64,000 nt of DNA from Hexactinellida sp. DTS-2022 (GCA_028753945.1 JAPNXP010000005.1:4588001-4652000); one strand, 5' to 3'. Positions 1 through 10,986 are shown, numbered from the stretch's first letter. Numbers and translations are program-made. Notes: generated by a model from the letters alone, not told the origin.

Positions 1-3000
1 ACCCATGATTACGCACCATAAGCTCGTCTCTCTGGACAATAACAACTCCGTTTTCCTTCTCAACAGCTGTGCAGGACGGATTCTGACAGTAGCAATGGAA
101 GTTAATTCCATTGTGATGTTTGGTGTAAGGTGTATCTAGAAACCCCAAAGCGGGGTTATAAATAATGTGGTATTCTCTGTGGTGAACTTTCACAATGACA
201 GGTGAGTTGTCGTTTGGAATTTTAAAATCAGCAGTGGCTCGTCCAGTTGGATTGAATTTCTCTTTCTTTCCATGAATTGTGATTTCTCCAGAACTGCATA
301 AGAACGTGATTTCTCTAACCTGATGAGGCAGTATTCTAGCTTCGCAAGAAGAGCAGTTTAGTGACTGCATTGCTGATCTGAGATCGCAATCTATAAGATG
401 ACCAGATTCTATCATAACAAACTCACCATGTTTATTAGATTCACATGTTGGATGTGAACAGTCAACCTTAAAGTTGAGGCCATGGCAGACTGAGCTGTGG
501 GAAAATTTTGCTCCCTTGCTCGTCGAACCCTCTGTCGGGGCGTTGGGGAATAGAACAGAAGTAATTCCCTCTTTATCCATTACATGAATTTTGATATCCG
601 CTGAAGAATCAGGTTTGAAGTCAATCGCTTCCCCACTCGCGGCCTCAATGACAAACCGATCTTTCCCAACTAACATCTCTGCTCTGCATTGCGTGAAAGA
701 GAGGGTCAATAGGATCATATGGGAGAGCTTGTTGCTACACGAGGGACATTTCACGGTGGAAAAAAGATCATTTAAAGTGTACAGTTTCATTTCTTGGAGG
801 GAAATTACTATTATGCCATCACTAGACTTTTTGGAAGCACAGTCTAAGTTCGAACACATAACTTTCAGATTCATGCCTCTCTTCATTTGCTTGTATGGAG
901 ATCCAAAAGGTTCCATGGATATAACCTTCGTATGGACAGGTAGGATGTCGACCACAGGGTCCTTGCTGATACCAATGGGAACAGATTCCACTCTCTGACC
1001 GAATAGATACGAGATGACATAATCCGCTGTCTTAACTCGAGCTGTGCACTCGGTAAATGTAGTGGATCTGAAACTGGCCGGAGGGAGGGCATGGTGGCAA
1101 CTGGGACATGTCTTACCTTGTATTAATTGCTGGAGCCTACAGTTTGTGACTACTCCCATCTTTAAGCTTACGATACCCTCCAGTTGGGTTTGGGATTGCG
1201 AAGGACACGATGTGTTGGGACATCTGGCTATTAGATCCAGTCCTTTTGCAGGTAGTAAAGAATCCATATTATTAATGGTGAAAGTCACTTCAGGACCATC
1301 TGGATAGATGCGAAAAGTTGACGTCGTTATAGCAAATGAATTGAAAGATTTATTCTCTGAGCCTATATGTATTTGTCCGCTACAGCGCACGAACACCACA
1401 GCCTTCAAGCCTGTGAAAGGTATATGTTGGAAACAGGCAGGACAGCTCATACTCTTCGCTACCTCACTCAATATACCAGAATACACAGATTTAAAATTTA
1501 CAACCACATCTCCATCATTTTCTTTGAACGCGAGACAGTCAATGTTTTTACATACTACTGCACCATTGAGACCAGGAGTAGAGCTGAGATACTCCTTTCC
1601 GATTCCCCCACTCAGTTTACCAGAACTGAATATATCTCGCTTAAGAATCTTCACATACACTGGTGGTCCTTGCAAATTAATCTTAAAGTCCACGGTGTCG
1701 TCCCCTTCAGCAGTCACAATATGCTTCTCATTCCCTATTCTAACTTCGGCTTTGCAATTGACGAGTGTGAGACCGATGAAACAGAGAGGGGCGATTTCAC
1801 ACTGACACCCAGGACAAGCAAGGCCACTTAATAGGGAGGAGTATACGCACTCAGTGATGCTGGGACAGGGCACCACAACAATTGAGGCAACACAGGTAGG
1901 GTTAATGCACATGGCTTCTAAGTTAAGTCCAATGCATGCACGCGTGAAAACTTTATCATTTTCAGCAGTATGGGTGATGTTTCCTTTGGTGGATGTAATT
2001 TTTTTGCTTTTAGGAGATTCTTGACCCGTGGTACTCGGACCTGGTCTTGTATGTAGCACGGTGATCTCTACTTCAGCCCCATCTAGGCTAATCCCACGCA
2101 TTTGAGGAATTCCACCTGCCACATACTCCGTCTCATCTCCGCAGATAACAACCTTAGCTTTGCACCGAAAAAAGAGAATCCCTTTGAAACTGGCAAGGGG
2201 AACTGGTTGATGGCAAGACGGGCACGACTGACCGAGAATGATCTCTTTATATCGCATGGAATTGGCACTCCCTATTCCAATACATATTACACCAATGTCC
2301 TTCTCATTGGAGGAACAGCCAAAATTGGGACACTTGGCCACAAGACTCAATCCAGGGGTGCGTATTAGATTTAGATGTTTTCCCATAACCTCTTCTAGGA
2401 ACTGGTCATGTACACTCGAAGCCTCGGCTTTTTGGGGGGAGGGCCTCTCCGGCTGTTCAGATATGACTTTGTGAGCCGAGTGTATGTCGGTTTGTCTCAT
2501 GCGGATAACAGCCACATAATCTGTCAGCTCAATCTTACACAGCTTGGGCATTTGGTCAGCGTTGAACCTCTGTACATTATCAGCGATCTGAACCTCCCCC
2601 TGGCATCTATTGAAAATAACCCCTTGAAAGCAGCGTGGTTCCAGAGGGTGGTTACAGGAGGGACAGGATCGGTTGTTCAACAATTCTTTGTAGGTTTTTG
2701 ACAACACTTCTCCCACCCTAATAATCACCCAGCCATTGTTTGTCTTTGACGCCTGGCACTTCTTGTTGCGACACACAGCAGAAAGGTTCACTCCGTCACC
2801 AGGAGAGAGGAACTCTTTCGACTCACTCTTGGGCTCCGGGTCTCTTTCTAGGATGGTGATTAGCACCTCTGCCCCTTGGTAGGGAAGTTCCCACAGGAGA
2901 GTCTCGTCCCCTCTAGCTCGAAACTCCACAGATTCCACACCAATGCTAATTCTAGCCTCGCACCGCACGAATACGACTCCCTTTGCTTTATCTGGTTGCA

Positions 3001-3244
3001 GCTCACTCAAGCAAGACGGACACCTCAGATGTGGTACCACCTCCTGGTATACACAACTTGTCACCCCGGGGTACTTCAATACGACCAGTCCCCCGAAGTT
3101 AAGGACACATTTGCAACTTTGATTCGTGCATGTCGACTCAAGGTTTATGCCAGTGCATACTTGTCTGAATTCATTTTCAAAGAACGAAATGTTCCGTTTG
3201 TACTTTGGGAGGTCTGAAAGTAGTACTGTGGAAGCAGAAGCCAT
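1..3244 (-). CDS. Nine-repeat cysteine-rich protein, copy A (3' end beyond window)
   Basis: Seen: an ATG at 3244-3242 opens a frame that runs to base 1 without a stop (1,081 codons). Base 1 corresponds to base 8718 of copy B, so about 80 codons lie outside the window. The protein nearly matches copy B; the one clear length difference is an in-frame loss of five codons in the linker after repeat 2 (near 2460-2480). It carries repeats 1-8 and the start of repeat 9, each with a C-x4-C pair, a C-P-x-C pair and a further Cys. Known: paired CxxC/CxxxxC knuckles usually bind zinc. Inferred: a zinc-ribbon-like repeat protein; cellular role unknown. No introns. It diverges from copy B across a 2.2 kb spacer. 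A frame this long in two copies argues that both are functional, or that the duplication is very recent or an assembly artefact. Confidence 0.8.
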   Translation of the reverse strand, partial: MASASTVLLSDLPKYKRNISFFENEFRQVCTGINLESTCTNQSCKCVLNFGGLVVLKYPGVTSCVYQEVVPHLRCPSCLSELQPDKAKGVVFVRCEARISIGVESVEFRARGDETLLWELPYQGAEVLITILERDPEPKSESKEFLSPGDGVNLSAVCRNKKCQASKTNNGWVIIRVGEVLSKTYKELLNNRSCPSCNHPLEPRCFQGVIFNRCQGEVQIADNVQRFNADQMPKLCKIELTDYVAVIRMRQTDIHSAHKVISEQPERPSPQKAEASSVHDQFLEEVMGKHLNLIRTPGLSLVAKCPNFGCSSNEKDIGVICIGIGSANSMRYKEIILGQSCPSCHQPVPLASFKGILFFRCKAKVVICGDETEYVAGGIPQMRGISLDGAEVEITVLHTRPGPSTTGQESPKSKKITSTKGNITHTAENDKVFTRACIGLNLEAMCINPTCVASIVVVPCPSITECVYSSLLSGLACPGCQCEIAPLCFIGLTLVNCKAEVRIGNEKHIVTAEGDDTVDFKINLQGPPVYVKILKRDIFSSGKLSGGIGKEYLSSTPGLNGAVVCKNIDCLAFKENDGDVVVNFKSVYSGILSEVAKSMSCPACFQHIPFTGLKAVVFVRCSGQIHIGSENKSFNSFAITTSTFRIYPDGPEVTFTINNMDSLLPAKGLDLIARCPNTSCPSQSQTQLEGIVSLKMGVVTNCRLQQLIQGKTCPSCHHALPPASFRSTTFTECTARVKTADYVISYLFGQRVESVPIGISKDPVVDILPVHTKVISMEPFGSPYKQMKRGMNLKVMCSNLDCASKKSSDGIIVISLQEMKLYTLNDLFSTVKCPSCSNKLSHMILLTLSFTQCRAEMLVGKDRFVIEAASGEAIDFKPDSSADIKIHVMDKEGITSVLFPNAPTEGSTSKGAKFSHSSVCHGLNFKVDCSHPTCESNKHGEFVMIESGHLIDCDLRSAMQSLNCSSCEARILPHQVREITFLCSSGEITIHGKKEKFNPTGRATADFKIPNDNSPVIVKVHHREYHIIYNPALGFLDTPYTKHHNGINFHCYCQNPSCTAVEKENGVVIVQRDELMVRNHG

Positions 3245-4740
3245 TCGAATATTGATAAGCCTTCACACTCATTAATCTCATTTTATTATATACCAATGTA
3301 ATGTAATGTATAAGCATAATAGCTATCACAGTTCCTATATCAGTTACATAATAATACCTATAGATTGTTATATATTTAGATCATTCCATGACACTATTAT
3401 TCATGGGTATGTCAAGATTCTTGAGACCAACCATGGTTGAATCATGAGGGGCAGCATAAACGGCACCTCTCAGCATTCGACCAATGTTTGATAAACTAAA
3501 ATATTGCACTTAAATTATATGGTTAGTAATCGAGTCAAGGAATTATCCAGGAGCGCGAGAAGCTCCTTTTGGAGTATGATTTTGGAAAATTTGAAATTAG
3601 GAGCGCGAAATTTGGAATCCTCTCCTATACCGTAACATTAATTTGTGATTTAGGCGTGTGAAAATTGGATAAGATCAGGATTAGGAGCGTATTTACAAAT
3701 GTCTGTATAATACTCTGAATCCAGTGTATTGTAACTGGACTAACCTCCCATTTGTGTAGGAGGATCTTTCTGGAAAAAACTTAAGCTATTCGATCTAGTA
3801 TGGTGATATTATATGCTCTTACAATTCATGCGTCGCCGTTTTCAATTACATATACACGTACGTATAAAGTCAATTTATACATCAACTCATTTGACCTGAA
3901 TTACTAACTAATGGCAATAGTTGAACAGTTGGACCAGCCTGTTATTAGAAACCAGTACCTTATTAAAGGAAATTAACGCTCCATGAAATTAACGCGAATT
4001 GGAGCTGAACATTTTCAAATACATGAAATTAAGCCAAACTGAAATCAATTAAATTGTTGAATATGAAAACGCTCCCTCTACCACAATCAATAGAGATTCA
4101 AAGTCAAACGTGTCAAACGCAAAACGTGCACTGAGTCAAACGTGAGTCAAAACGTGCACTGAAATAGAGAGTTGGTCTGAGTCAAATAGTTTGGAATCTT
4201 CTCTAACTATCACAGTGAAAGCTTCGACACCGATAATCAGTTGGGAATTAAAGAGCAGTATTTCCTTTATAACTGCAACGTTAACAGGGACCTATGCGCG
4301 TAAAAATAACAAGAATAGCAATTGCACAATTTTGTCACATTATAAAATATATATTATAAATATAATTTATACTGTATGTTTCTGCAAATTTTTGTTTTTT
4401 TGTCTGCGCCAGGAATTAACAAAAATTTAACCTACTATTGCTGCCTCATTGCATATACGTATTGAGGTTTGGTGATTTTAATCTTTCACCTACATTATTT
4501 CCGAAATTGCATACTTTGATATATCCAGTTTGGCTACATCAGTCTACTTCTATTGGTACAGTCTATATAATTCAATGTTTTCTCCTTTCCAAAGTGATTA
4601 ATTTGATTCTTGTCAAACTTATGCCCCTCTTGGGACAAATTTGAATAACATGATAGTAATTCTTTCCGTGCATTTTTGCATTGACCACATGAATGCAATG
4701 TCTTGGTTAGTGTAATTTTCTTAGTAAAGTGTACATGGAT

Positions 4741-4857
4741 TCCCTAGACTTGCGAGCGAGAAAAAAATTGGCGGTGTCCAGGGAGTCATATCCCTGTAAT
4801 TGGAATCCCTTACAGGGATTTGACTCAAAAAGGTTGGCAGGTATGCATTGAGCAGTT
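4741..4857 (-). repeat. End fragment of the GCATACCTGCCAACC element
   Basis: The segment ends in GGTTGGCAGGTATGC and carries internal TCCCTGTA-type motifs, matching in reverse the left end of the full element at 44402-44838. Only one end is present, so it is a truncated copy. Confidence 0.7.
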
Positions 4858-4999
4858 GACCCCAATAACCAGTAAACCCATTAAGCGGAGTTGACTGATA
4901 TATGATATGACACCTAGCAAAGTGATAGAAAGTCTAGGCAAATCACAACTTTTCTACATGTTCTACTAACTGATTTTGTATTGAGATGAGAATTTACTA

Positions 5000-5235
5000 G
5001 TGAATACAATATTACCTAGGAAATACTATTCGCGGGAACAATATTTTCTGGTGAATACTGTTCGTGGGAACAATATTTTCTGGTGAATACTGTTCGTGGG
5101 AACAATATTACATATGAAATACTGGTCGGGGAATAAAATCTTCTAGTAGACAGAGGGGAATAGGATTCACTATATGGGAGCAATATTACCTAGGAAATAA
5201 TGTTCAGGGGAACAATATTCACTGGGAAGAGGATC
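5000..5235. repeat. 32-bp tandem repeat (minisatellite)
   Basis: Three exact-period units start with GGGAACAATATT at 5034, 5066 and 5098. Degenerate units continue to about 5235 (GGGAGCAATATT near 5176, GGGAACAATATT near 5208). The array lies 225-460 bp upstream of the copy B start codon and has no counterpart in the other half of the spacer. Confidence 0.85.
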
Positions 5236-5320
5236 TACTCTGACACCGGGATTATCAATGGACAGCTGCCCCAGGCAGACCCACTTTGGGGTTCACAAAA
5301 AAACACATACTTATTATCAT

Positions 5321-5418
5321 TGTAACTGATATAGGAACTGATAGCTTAAATAATCATATTATTATGTAACTGATATAGGAACTGATAGCTATTATGCTTA
5401 CATTGGTATATAATAAAA
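5321..5418 (+). promoter_or_regulatory. Candidate core promoter region of copy B
   Basis: A 25-bp direct repeat beginning GTAACTGATATAGGAACTG occurs at about 5321 and 5366, followed by a TATA-like stretch at 5407-5418, about 45 bp before the ATG. The TATA-like stretch is preserved in mirror image at about 3281-3292 before copy A, where the direct repeat is present only once. Preservation in both arms is weak support because the arms are nearly identical throughout. No transcript start is known. Confidence 0.35.
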
Positions 5419-5459
5419 TGAGATTAATGAGTGTGAAGGCTTATCAATATTAAGTTCGA

Positions 5460-8400
5460 ATGGCTTCAGCTTCCACAGTACTACTTTCAGACCTCCCAAA
5501 ATACAAACGGAACATTTCTTTCTTTGAGAATGAATTCAGACAAGTATGCACTGGCATAAACCTTGAGTCGATATGCACGAATCAAAGTTGCAAATGTGTC
5601 CTTAACTTCGGGGGACTGGTCGTATTGAAGTACCCCGGGGTGACAAGTTGTGTATACCAGGAGGTGGTACCACATCTGAGGTGTCCGTCTTGCTGGAGTG
5701 AGCTGCAACCAGATAAAGCAAAGGGAGTCGTATTCGTGCGGTGCGAGGCTAAAATTAGCATTGGTGTGGAATCTGTGGAGTTTCGAGCTAGAGGGGACGA
5801 GACTCTCCTGTGGGAACTTCCCTACCAAGGGGCAGAGGTGCTAATCACCATCCTAGAAAGAGACCCGGAGCCCAAGAGTGAGTCGAAAGAGTTCCTCTCT
5901 CCTGGTGACGGAGTGAACCTTTCTGCTGTGTGTCGCAACAAGAAGTGCCAGGCGTCAAATACAAACGATGGCTGGGTGATTATTAGGGTGGGAGAAGTGT
6001 TGTCAAAAACCTACAAAGAATTGTTGAACAACCGATCCTGTCCCTCCTGTAACCACCCTTTGGAACCACGCTGCTTTCAAGGGGTTATTTTCAATAGATG
6101 CCAGGGGGAGGTTCAGATCGCTGACAATGTACAGAGGTTCAACGCTGACCAAATGCCCAAGCTGTGTAAGATTGAGCTGACAGATTATGTGGCTGTTATC
6201 CGCATGAGACAAACCGACATACACTCGGCTCCCAATAGCAGTCCAGAGACAGTTATACTTGAACAGCCGGAGATGCCCTCCCACCAAAAATCCGAGGCGT
6301 CGAGTGTACATGACCAGTTCCTAGAAGAGGTTATGGGAAAACATCTAAATCTAATACGCACTCCTGGATTGAGTCTTGTGGCCAAGTGTCCCAATTTTAG
6401 CTGTTCCTCCAATGTTAAGGACATTGGTGTCATATGCATTGGAATAGGCAGTGCCAATTCCATGCGATATAAAGAGATCATTCTCGGTCAGTCGTGCCCG
6501 TCTTGCCATCAACCAGTTCCCCTTGCCAGTTTCAAAGGGATTCTCTTTTTTCGGTGCAAAGCTAAGGTTGTTATCTGCGGAGATGAGACGGAGTATGTGG
6601 CTGGTGGAATTCCTCAAATGCGTGGGATTAGCCTAGATGGGGCTGAAGTAGAGATCACCGTGCTACATACAAGACCAGGTCCGAGTACCACGGGTCAAGA
6701 ATCTCCTAAAAGCAAAAAATCTACATCCACCAAAGGAAACATCACCCATACTGCTGAAAATGATAAAGTTTTCACGCGTGCATGCATTGGACTTAACTTA
6801 GAAGCCATGTGTATTAACCCTACCTGTGTTGCCTCAATTGTTGTGGTGCCCTGTCCCAGCATCACTGAGTGCGTATACTCCTCCCTATTAAGTGGCCTTG
6901 CTTGTCCTGGGTGTCAGTGTGAAATCGCCCCTCTCTGTTTCACTGGTCTCACACTCGTCAATTGCAAAGCCGAAGTTAGAATAGGGAATGAGAAGCACAT
7001 TGTGACTGCTGAAGGGGACGACACCGTGGACTTTAAGATTAATTTGCAAGGACCACCAGTGTATGTGAAGATTCTTAAGCGAGATATATTCAGTTCTGGG
7101 AAAATGAGTGGGGGAATCGGAAAGGAGTATCTCAGCTCTACTCCTGGTCTCAATGGTGCAGTAGTATGTAAAAACCCTGACTGTATCGCGTTCAAAGAAA
7201 ATGATGGAGATGTGGTTGTAAATTTTAAATCTGTGTCTTCTGGTGTATTGAGTGAGGTAGCAAAGAGTATGAGTTGTCCTGCCTGTTTCCAACATATACC
7301 TTTCTCAGTCTTGAAGGCTGTGGTGTTCGTGCGCTGTAGCGGACAGATACATATAGGCTCAGAGAATATATCTTTCAATTCATTTGCTATAATGACGTCA
7401 ACTTTTCGCATTTATCCAGATGGTCCTGAAGTGACTTTCACGATTACTAATATGGATTCTTTAGTACCTGCAAAAGGACTCAATCTAATAGCCAGATGTT
7501 CCAACACTTTGTGTCCTTCTCAATCCCAAACCCAAATGGAGGGTATCGTAAGCTTAAAGATAGGAGTAGTCACAGACTGTAGGCTCCAGCATTTCATACA
7601 AGGTAAAACATGCCCAATTTGTCACCATGCCCTCCCTCCGGCCAGTTTCATATCCACTACATTTACCGAGTGCACAGCTCGAGTTAAGACTGCGGATTAT
7701 GTCATCTCGTATCTATTCGGTCAGAGATCGCATGCTGTTTCCATTGGTATCAGCAAGGATCCTGTGGTCGACATCCTACCTGTCCATACGAAGGTTATAT
7801 CCATGGAACCTTTTGGATCTCCATACAAGCAAATGAAGAGAGGCATGAATCTGAAAGTTATGTGTTCGAACTTAGACTGTACTTCCAAAAAGTCTAGTGA
7901 TGGCATAATAGTAATTTCCCTCCAAGAAATGAAACTGTACACTTTAAATGATTTTTTTTCCACCGTGAAATGTCCCTCGTGTAGCAACATGCTCTCCCAT
8001 ATGATCCTATTGACCCTCTCTTTCACGCAGTGCAGAGCAGAGATGTTAGTTGGGAAAGATCGGTTTGTCATTGAGGCCGCGAGTGGGGAAGCGATTGACT
8101 TCAAACCTGATTCTTCAGCGGATATCAAAATTCATGTAATGGATAAAGAAGGAATTACTTCTGTTCTATTCCCCAACGCCCCGACAGAGGGTTCGACGAG
8201 CAAGGGAGCAAAATCTTCCTACATTTCAGTCTGCCATGGCCTCAACTTTAACGTTGCCTGCTCGCAACCAACATGTGAATCTAATAAACATGGTGAGTTT
8301 GTAATGATACAATCTGGTCATCTTATAGATTGCGATCTCAGATCAGCAATGCAGTCACTAAACTGCTCTTCTTGCGACGCTAGAATACTGCCTCATCAGG

Positions 8401-8957
8401 TTAGAGAAATCACGTTCTTATGCTGTTCTGGAGAAATCACAATTCATGGAAAGAAAGAGAAATTCAATCCAACTGGACGAGCCACAGCTGATTTTAAAAT
8501 TCCAAACGACAACTCACCTGTCATTGTGAAAGTTCATCACAGAGAATACCACATTGTTCATAACCCCGCTTTGGGGTTTCTAAATACACCTTACACCAAA
8601 CATCACAATGGAATTAACTTCCATTGCCACTGTCAGAATCCGTCCTGCACAGCTGTTGAGAAGGAAAACGGAGTTGTTATTGTCCAGAGAGACGAGCTTA
8701 TGGTGCGGAATCATGGGTACAGTCCCTCTACATGCCACTACAGTCAGGAGATCTCACAGCTTAACTGCACCTCCTGCGGGTCTCGTCTCAAGAAGTACTA
8801 CGTGTGGGGAGTGGGACTCCTCCACTGTCGCGGGACCATAACCAGAGACGGGTCCCCTGTCGAGCAATTCTCTCCCAGCATGGGAACAGTAGTACAGTAC
8901 GCGTTAGATCCAGGAGACACCTCTTTAAAGATAGATTTCCAACTTTTCCATTCTTAA
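5460..8957 (+). CDS. Nine-repeat cysteine-rich (zinc-ribbon-like) protein, copy B
   Basis: Seen: 1,165 residues in one uninterrupted frame, no signal peptide or membrane span. Nine repeats start near residues 32, 150, 300, 442, 561, 671, 793, 925 and 1048. Consensus: G-[LIMV]-N-[LF]-x3-C-x4-C, about 35 residues, C-P-x-C (C-T/S-x-C in repeats 8-9), about 14 residues, then C. Short polar linkers separate them. Each C-x4-C plus C-P-x-C set resembles a four-cysteine zinc ribbon; the fifth Cys lies in a hydrophobic strand (for example VVFVRC). Known: similar G-L-N-L-x-C-x4-C / C-P-x-C modules occur in uncharacterised eukaryotic proteins; I know no established function. Inferred: an intracellular scaffold or binding protein with nine zinc modules. 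The start is the first ATG and its context is conserved in copy A. Confidence 0.85.
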   Translation: MASASTVLLSDLPKYKRNISFFENEFRQVCTGINLESICTNQSCKCVLNFGGLVVLKYPGVTSCVYQEVVPHLRCPSCWSELQPDKAKGVVFVRCEAKISIGVESVEFRARGDETLLWELPYQGAEVLITILERDPEPKSESKEFLSPGDGVNLSAVCRNKKCQASNTNDGWVIIRVGEVLSKTYKELLNNRSCPSCNHPLEPRCFQGVIFNRCQGEVQIADNVQRFNADQMPKLCKIELTDYVAVIRMRQTDIHSAPNSSPETVILEQPEMPSHQKSEASSVHDQFLEEVMGKHLNLIRTPGLSLVAKCPNFSCSSNVKDIGVICIGIGSANSMRYKEIILGQSCPSCHQPVPLASFKGILFFRCKAKVVICGDETEYVAGGIPQMRGISLDGAEVEITVLHTRPGPSTTGQESPKSKKSTSTKGNITHTAENDKVFTRACIGLNLEAMCINPTCVASIVVVPCPSITECVYSSLLSGLACPGCQCEIAPLCFTGLTLVNCKAEVRIGNEKHIVTAEGDDTVDFKINLQGPPVYVKILKRDIFSSGKMSGGIGKEYLSSTPGLNGAVVCKNPDCIAFKENDGDVVVNFKSVSSGVLSEVAKSMSCPACFQHIPFSVLKAVVFVRCSGQIHIGSENISFNSFAIMTSTFRIYPDGPEVTFTITNMDSLVPAKGLNLIARCSNTLCPSQSQTQMEGIVSLKIGVVTDCRLQHFIQGKTCPICHHALPPASFISTTFTECTARVKTADYVISYLFGQRSHAVSIGISKDPVVDILPVHTKVISMEPFGSPYKQMKRGMNLKVMCSNLDCTSKKSSDGIIVISLQEMKLYTLNDFFSTVKCPSCSNMLSHMILLTLSFTQCRAEMLVGKDRFVIEAASGEAIDFKPDSSADIKIHVMDKEGITSVLFPNAPTEGSTSKGAKSSYISVCHGLNFNVACSQPTCESNKHGEFVMIQSGHLIDCDLRSAMQSLNCSSCDARILPHQVREITFLCCSGEITIHGKKEKFNPTGRATADFKIPNDNSPVIVKVHHREYHIVHNPALGFLNTPYTKHHNGINFHCHCQNPSCTAVEKENGVVIVQRDELMVRNHGYSPSTCHYSQEISQLNCTSCGSRLKKYYVWGVGLLHCRGTITRDGSPVEQFSPSMGTVVQYALDPGDTSLKIDFQLFHS

Positions 8958-10986
8958 TAATGTACCATTATTTATTTGTGCTTAGAGCTTAGACTAATCC
9001 CTTTGGACTCCTTAGAATTTTTGTTATTTTCCATGTATATTATGTAATACGTATATCGATTTACTTACCTGTGTTTGATTGTTCATAATTCCACATAATA
9101 TTTGTTGTTGTTGTTGTTGTTGGAAGGATCTCCTGCACTTATTGTTAAGAAGACACCTTTCTTAAATGCATTCAGCTCTCCTCTGCAAGCCATATAAACC
9201 CAAGTAACAATTATGAATAGTATCTAATATGTACACAATTGTCTTGTATGATCTCTAGATTTCGTCTATACTTTAAATAGGAATAAATGGCGCTCAATAT
9301 AGTAGGCCCACTTATTGAGAATAAAATCTGATTGGTTAACTACTATTTTCCTTTTATAAATCAGCAGTTAATAAGCCCTCAGTGTTGCTTATTCGTATGT
9401 TCCGTATCGTTACAACAAGCTGCTCATCAGAGTATACTTGCATCTTCCACTCGTGCCTGTGACCCTCGCTTGTAGTACAAGTACAGTGACTCTTTAATTA
9501 ATACGAACACCAGGCACTGTCGACATTTGTTTGTATTATCCATAATTCGTATTAGCCGGACTCCCTTGCATATACTAGTATAGACTAGGGCAATTAATAA
9601 GTTATCCCTTGTCCTTGGCTTGTTTGTTTGTAATAACGAAAGTATACTATGCTAGTCTACTATAAATGCTGACTGTATTGATATACAGCATAATAGCATA
9701 TAGGTATATTAGGTACCAATCGTCCATACATATCATTTCAATTATGTAGTTTATATATGAAACTATTCCTATTATAATAGTTACAAGCTGCTCGTCCGCG
9801 CTACGCGCGTTCTTACAACTTGCACTCGGGCCTGTGGCCCTCGCTTGTATTCATGGCAAATATATTTTCAAAATGTTATGCCAGTTGTATTTAAATACTG
9901 TGGAATGTAACGGAAATTTAACGAAAATTATACATCCCTTTCCTTACGTCAATTTTTTGCCATTTTGGAATAAAAACTACGGTCTGTGACATTCGTTATC
10001 CTTCTCCTCCCTCGAAAGCGTTACTTAAATTTCGAAAGCCTCATACGCAGGTTAATTATATTATCGGAAATCTTTTAGGAATATAATAGCTGGCCGCTTT
10101 CCTATGTACAAATGACAGTTGTATAGAGTAACCTTTAGCAGATTCTACTATACAGTATGTAGGTAGCAGATCCCAACTTTATTGAGCTGTGACCCCTAAG
10201 CAGTATATTTAAGCTGATCGACCGCACTACGCGCGTTCTCACTCGAGTCTTCGGTCCTCGCGTGTATTTACAACAATTTTGATTCCTTAATTAGATTATA
10301 CAAATTTGTTACTTCAGAAAGAAAGTAAACAGCTCAAACTTTTAGACTAAATCATAAAAATATATGCTCATGATTCTCGGTAAATTAATACGTTAATTCT
10401 TGCTAAAAAAGTCATTGATACGAAAATTATTCTTAACTGACAAATACAGTATATCTTTTTTCGGGTTTATGAGTAGCAAATCTGAAATCAAATTGATTAA
10501 ATAATCAAAAGTTTGGAAATGAAGATTTTATAAGGTGGAATGAAAGGTGTAGTTTAACTTTTACTAAATAAACTATTTATGCGATTAATGGGACTATTAA
10601 AGTACTAACTTATAGGGTAAAATTTATTGGTCAAATTTATTGACTCAGAATTATTTGTATTTATTTTTTCAGCCAATTAAATTGCAGTCTCAGTTAGGCT
10701 TTCTATAATGCATAATTAACAGCTGATAGTTTTGTCACCTTTTGAAAGGGAAGATACGAATATTTTTCTTAGATATTAGAACTTGTTCCTAAAAACAATA
10801 TTTTCTACCCCTCTGCCAAATTTCAAGTCTGTAGCTCTTACCAGTTCCTCAATCAATTCCGAACAAAAAAAAAAACAAATCATTGTGATTTAATATATAA
10901 GATTAGCAATATATTATATATATATCTAATATTTATGATAGCATCCATGTTCTTTGCCTATATTTTTAATTTCATTAACTATTAGA
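8958..10986. other. Intergenic region, no gene seen
   Basis: AT-rich DNA between the cysteine-repeat gene and the first unknown-family gene. It holds a (TTG)n microsatellite at about 9102-9122 and three copies of a GC-rich dispersed motif (listed separately). A pogo-like MITE end relic is visible at about 9480-9550 (CAGTGACTC with TACGAACACC and ATTCGTATT motifs). Confidence 0.6.
9409..10266 (+). repeat. Three dispersed copies of a GC-rich palindromic motif
   Basis: Copies lie at about 9409-9478, 9781-9849 and 10213-10266. Shared features are an ACAAGCTGCTC-like start, a CGCTACGCGCG-type palindrome (best in copies 2 and 3), an ACTCG..CTGTG..CCTCG stretch and a CTCGC(T/G)TGTA end. Ends of the form TACAAGC / GCTTGTA in copies 1 and 2 look like short inverted repeats. 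A related segment may lie at about 63640-63690. Class unknown. Confidence 0.55.

Larger units (their letters stand above)
3356..5346. other. Spacer of the palindrome, no gene seen
   Basis: AT-rich spacer between the divergent copies A and B. It holds a short hairpin repeat at about 3540-3615 (GGAGCGCGAGAAGCTCC type, also near 63165-63225 in inverse orientation), an end fragment of the GCATACCTGCCAACC element at 4741-4857, and the 32-bp array at 5000-5235. The short open frames at 4191-4644 show no protein-like features. Promoters of both copies should lie at its two edges. Confidence 0.6.
1..8718. repeat. Giant inverted repeat (palindrome) around the two cysteine-repeat genes
   Basis: Seen: bases 1 to about 3355 are the near-exact reverse complement of about 5347-8718. 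The similarity covers the coding regions, the start codons and about 110 bp upstream of each ATG, then stops. The central spacer (about 3356-5346) is not palindromic. The left arm continues off the window, so full arm length is unknown. Differences are scattered single bases plus one in-frame 15-nt deletion. Inferred: an inverted duplication kept similar by gene conversion, or very young. An allelic mis-join in assembly would give the same picture. Confidence 0.9.

Noticed and set aside
591..3217. Many plus-strand frames over the left palindrome arm
   Set aside because: All mirror frames on the opposite strand of copy B; they are antisense shadows of the cysteine-repeat gene.
4191..4644. Two short frames (79 and 68 residues) in the palindrome spacer
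   Set aside because: Low-complexity, no conserved motif, no counterpart in the other half of the spacer.
9950..10020. Possible tRNA-like segment
   Set aside because: No B-box consensus (GGTTCGANNCC) and no cloverleaf could be drawn; I found no supported tRNA or rRNA gene in the window.
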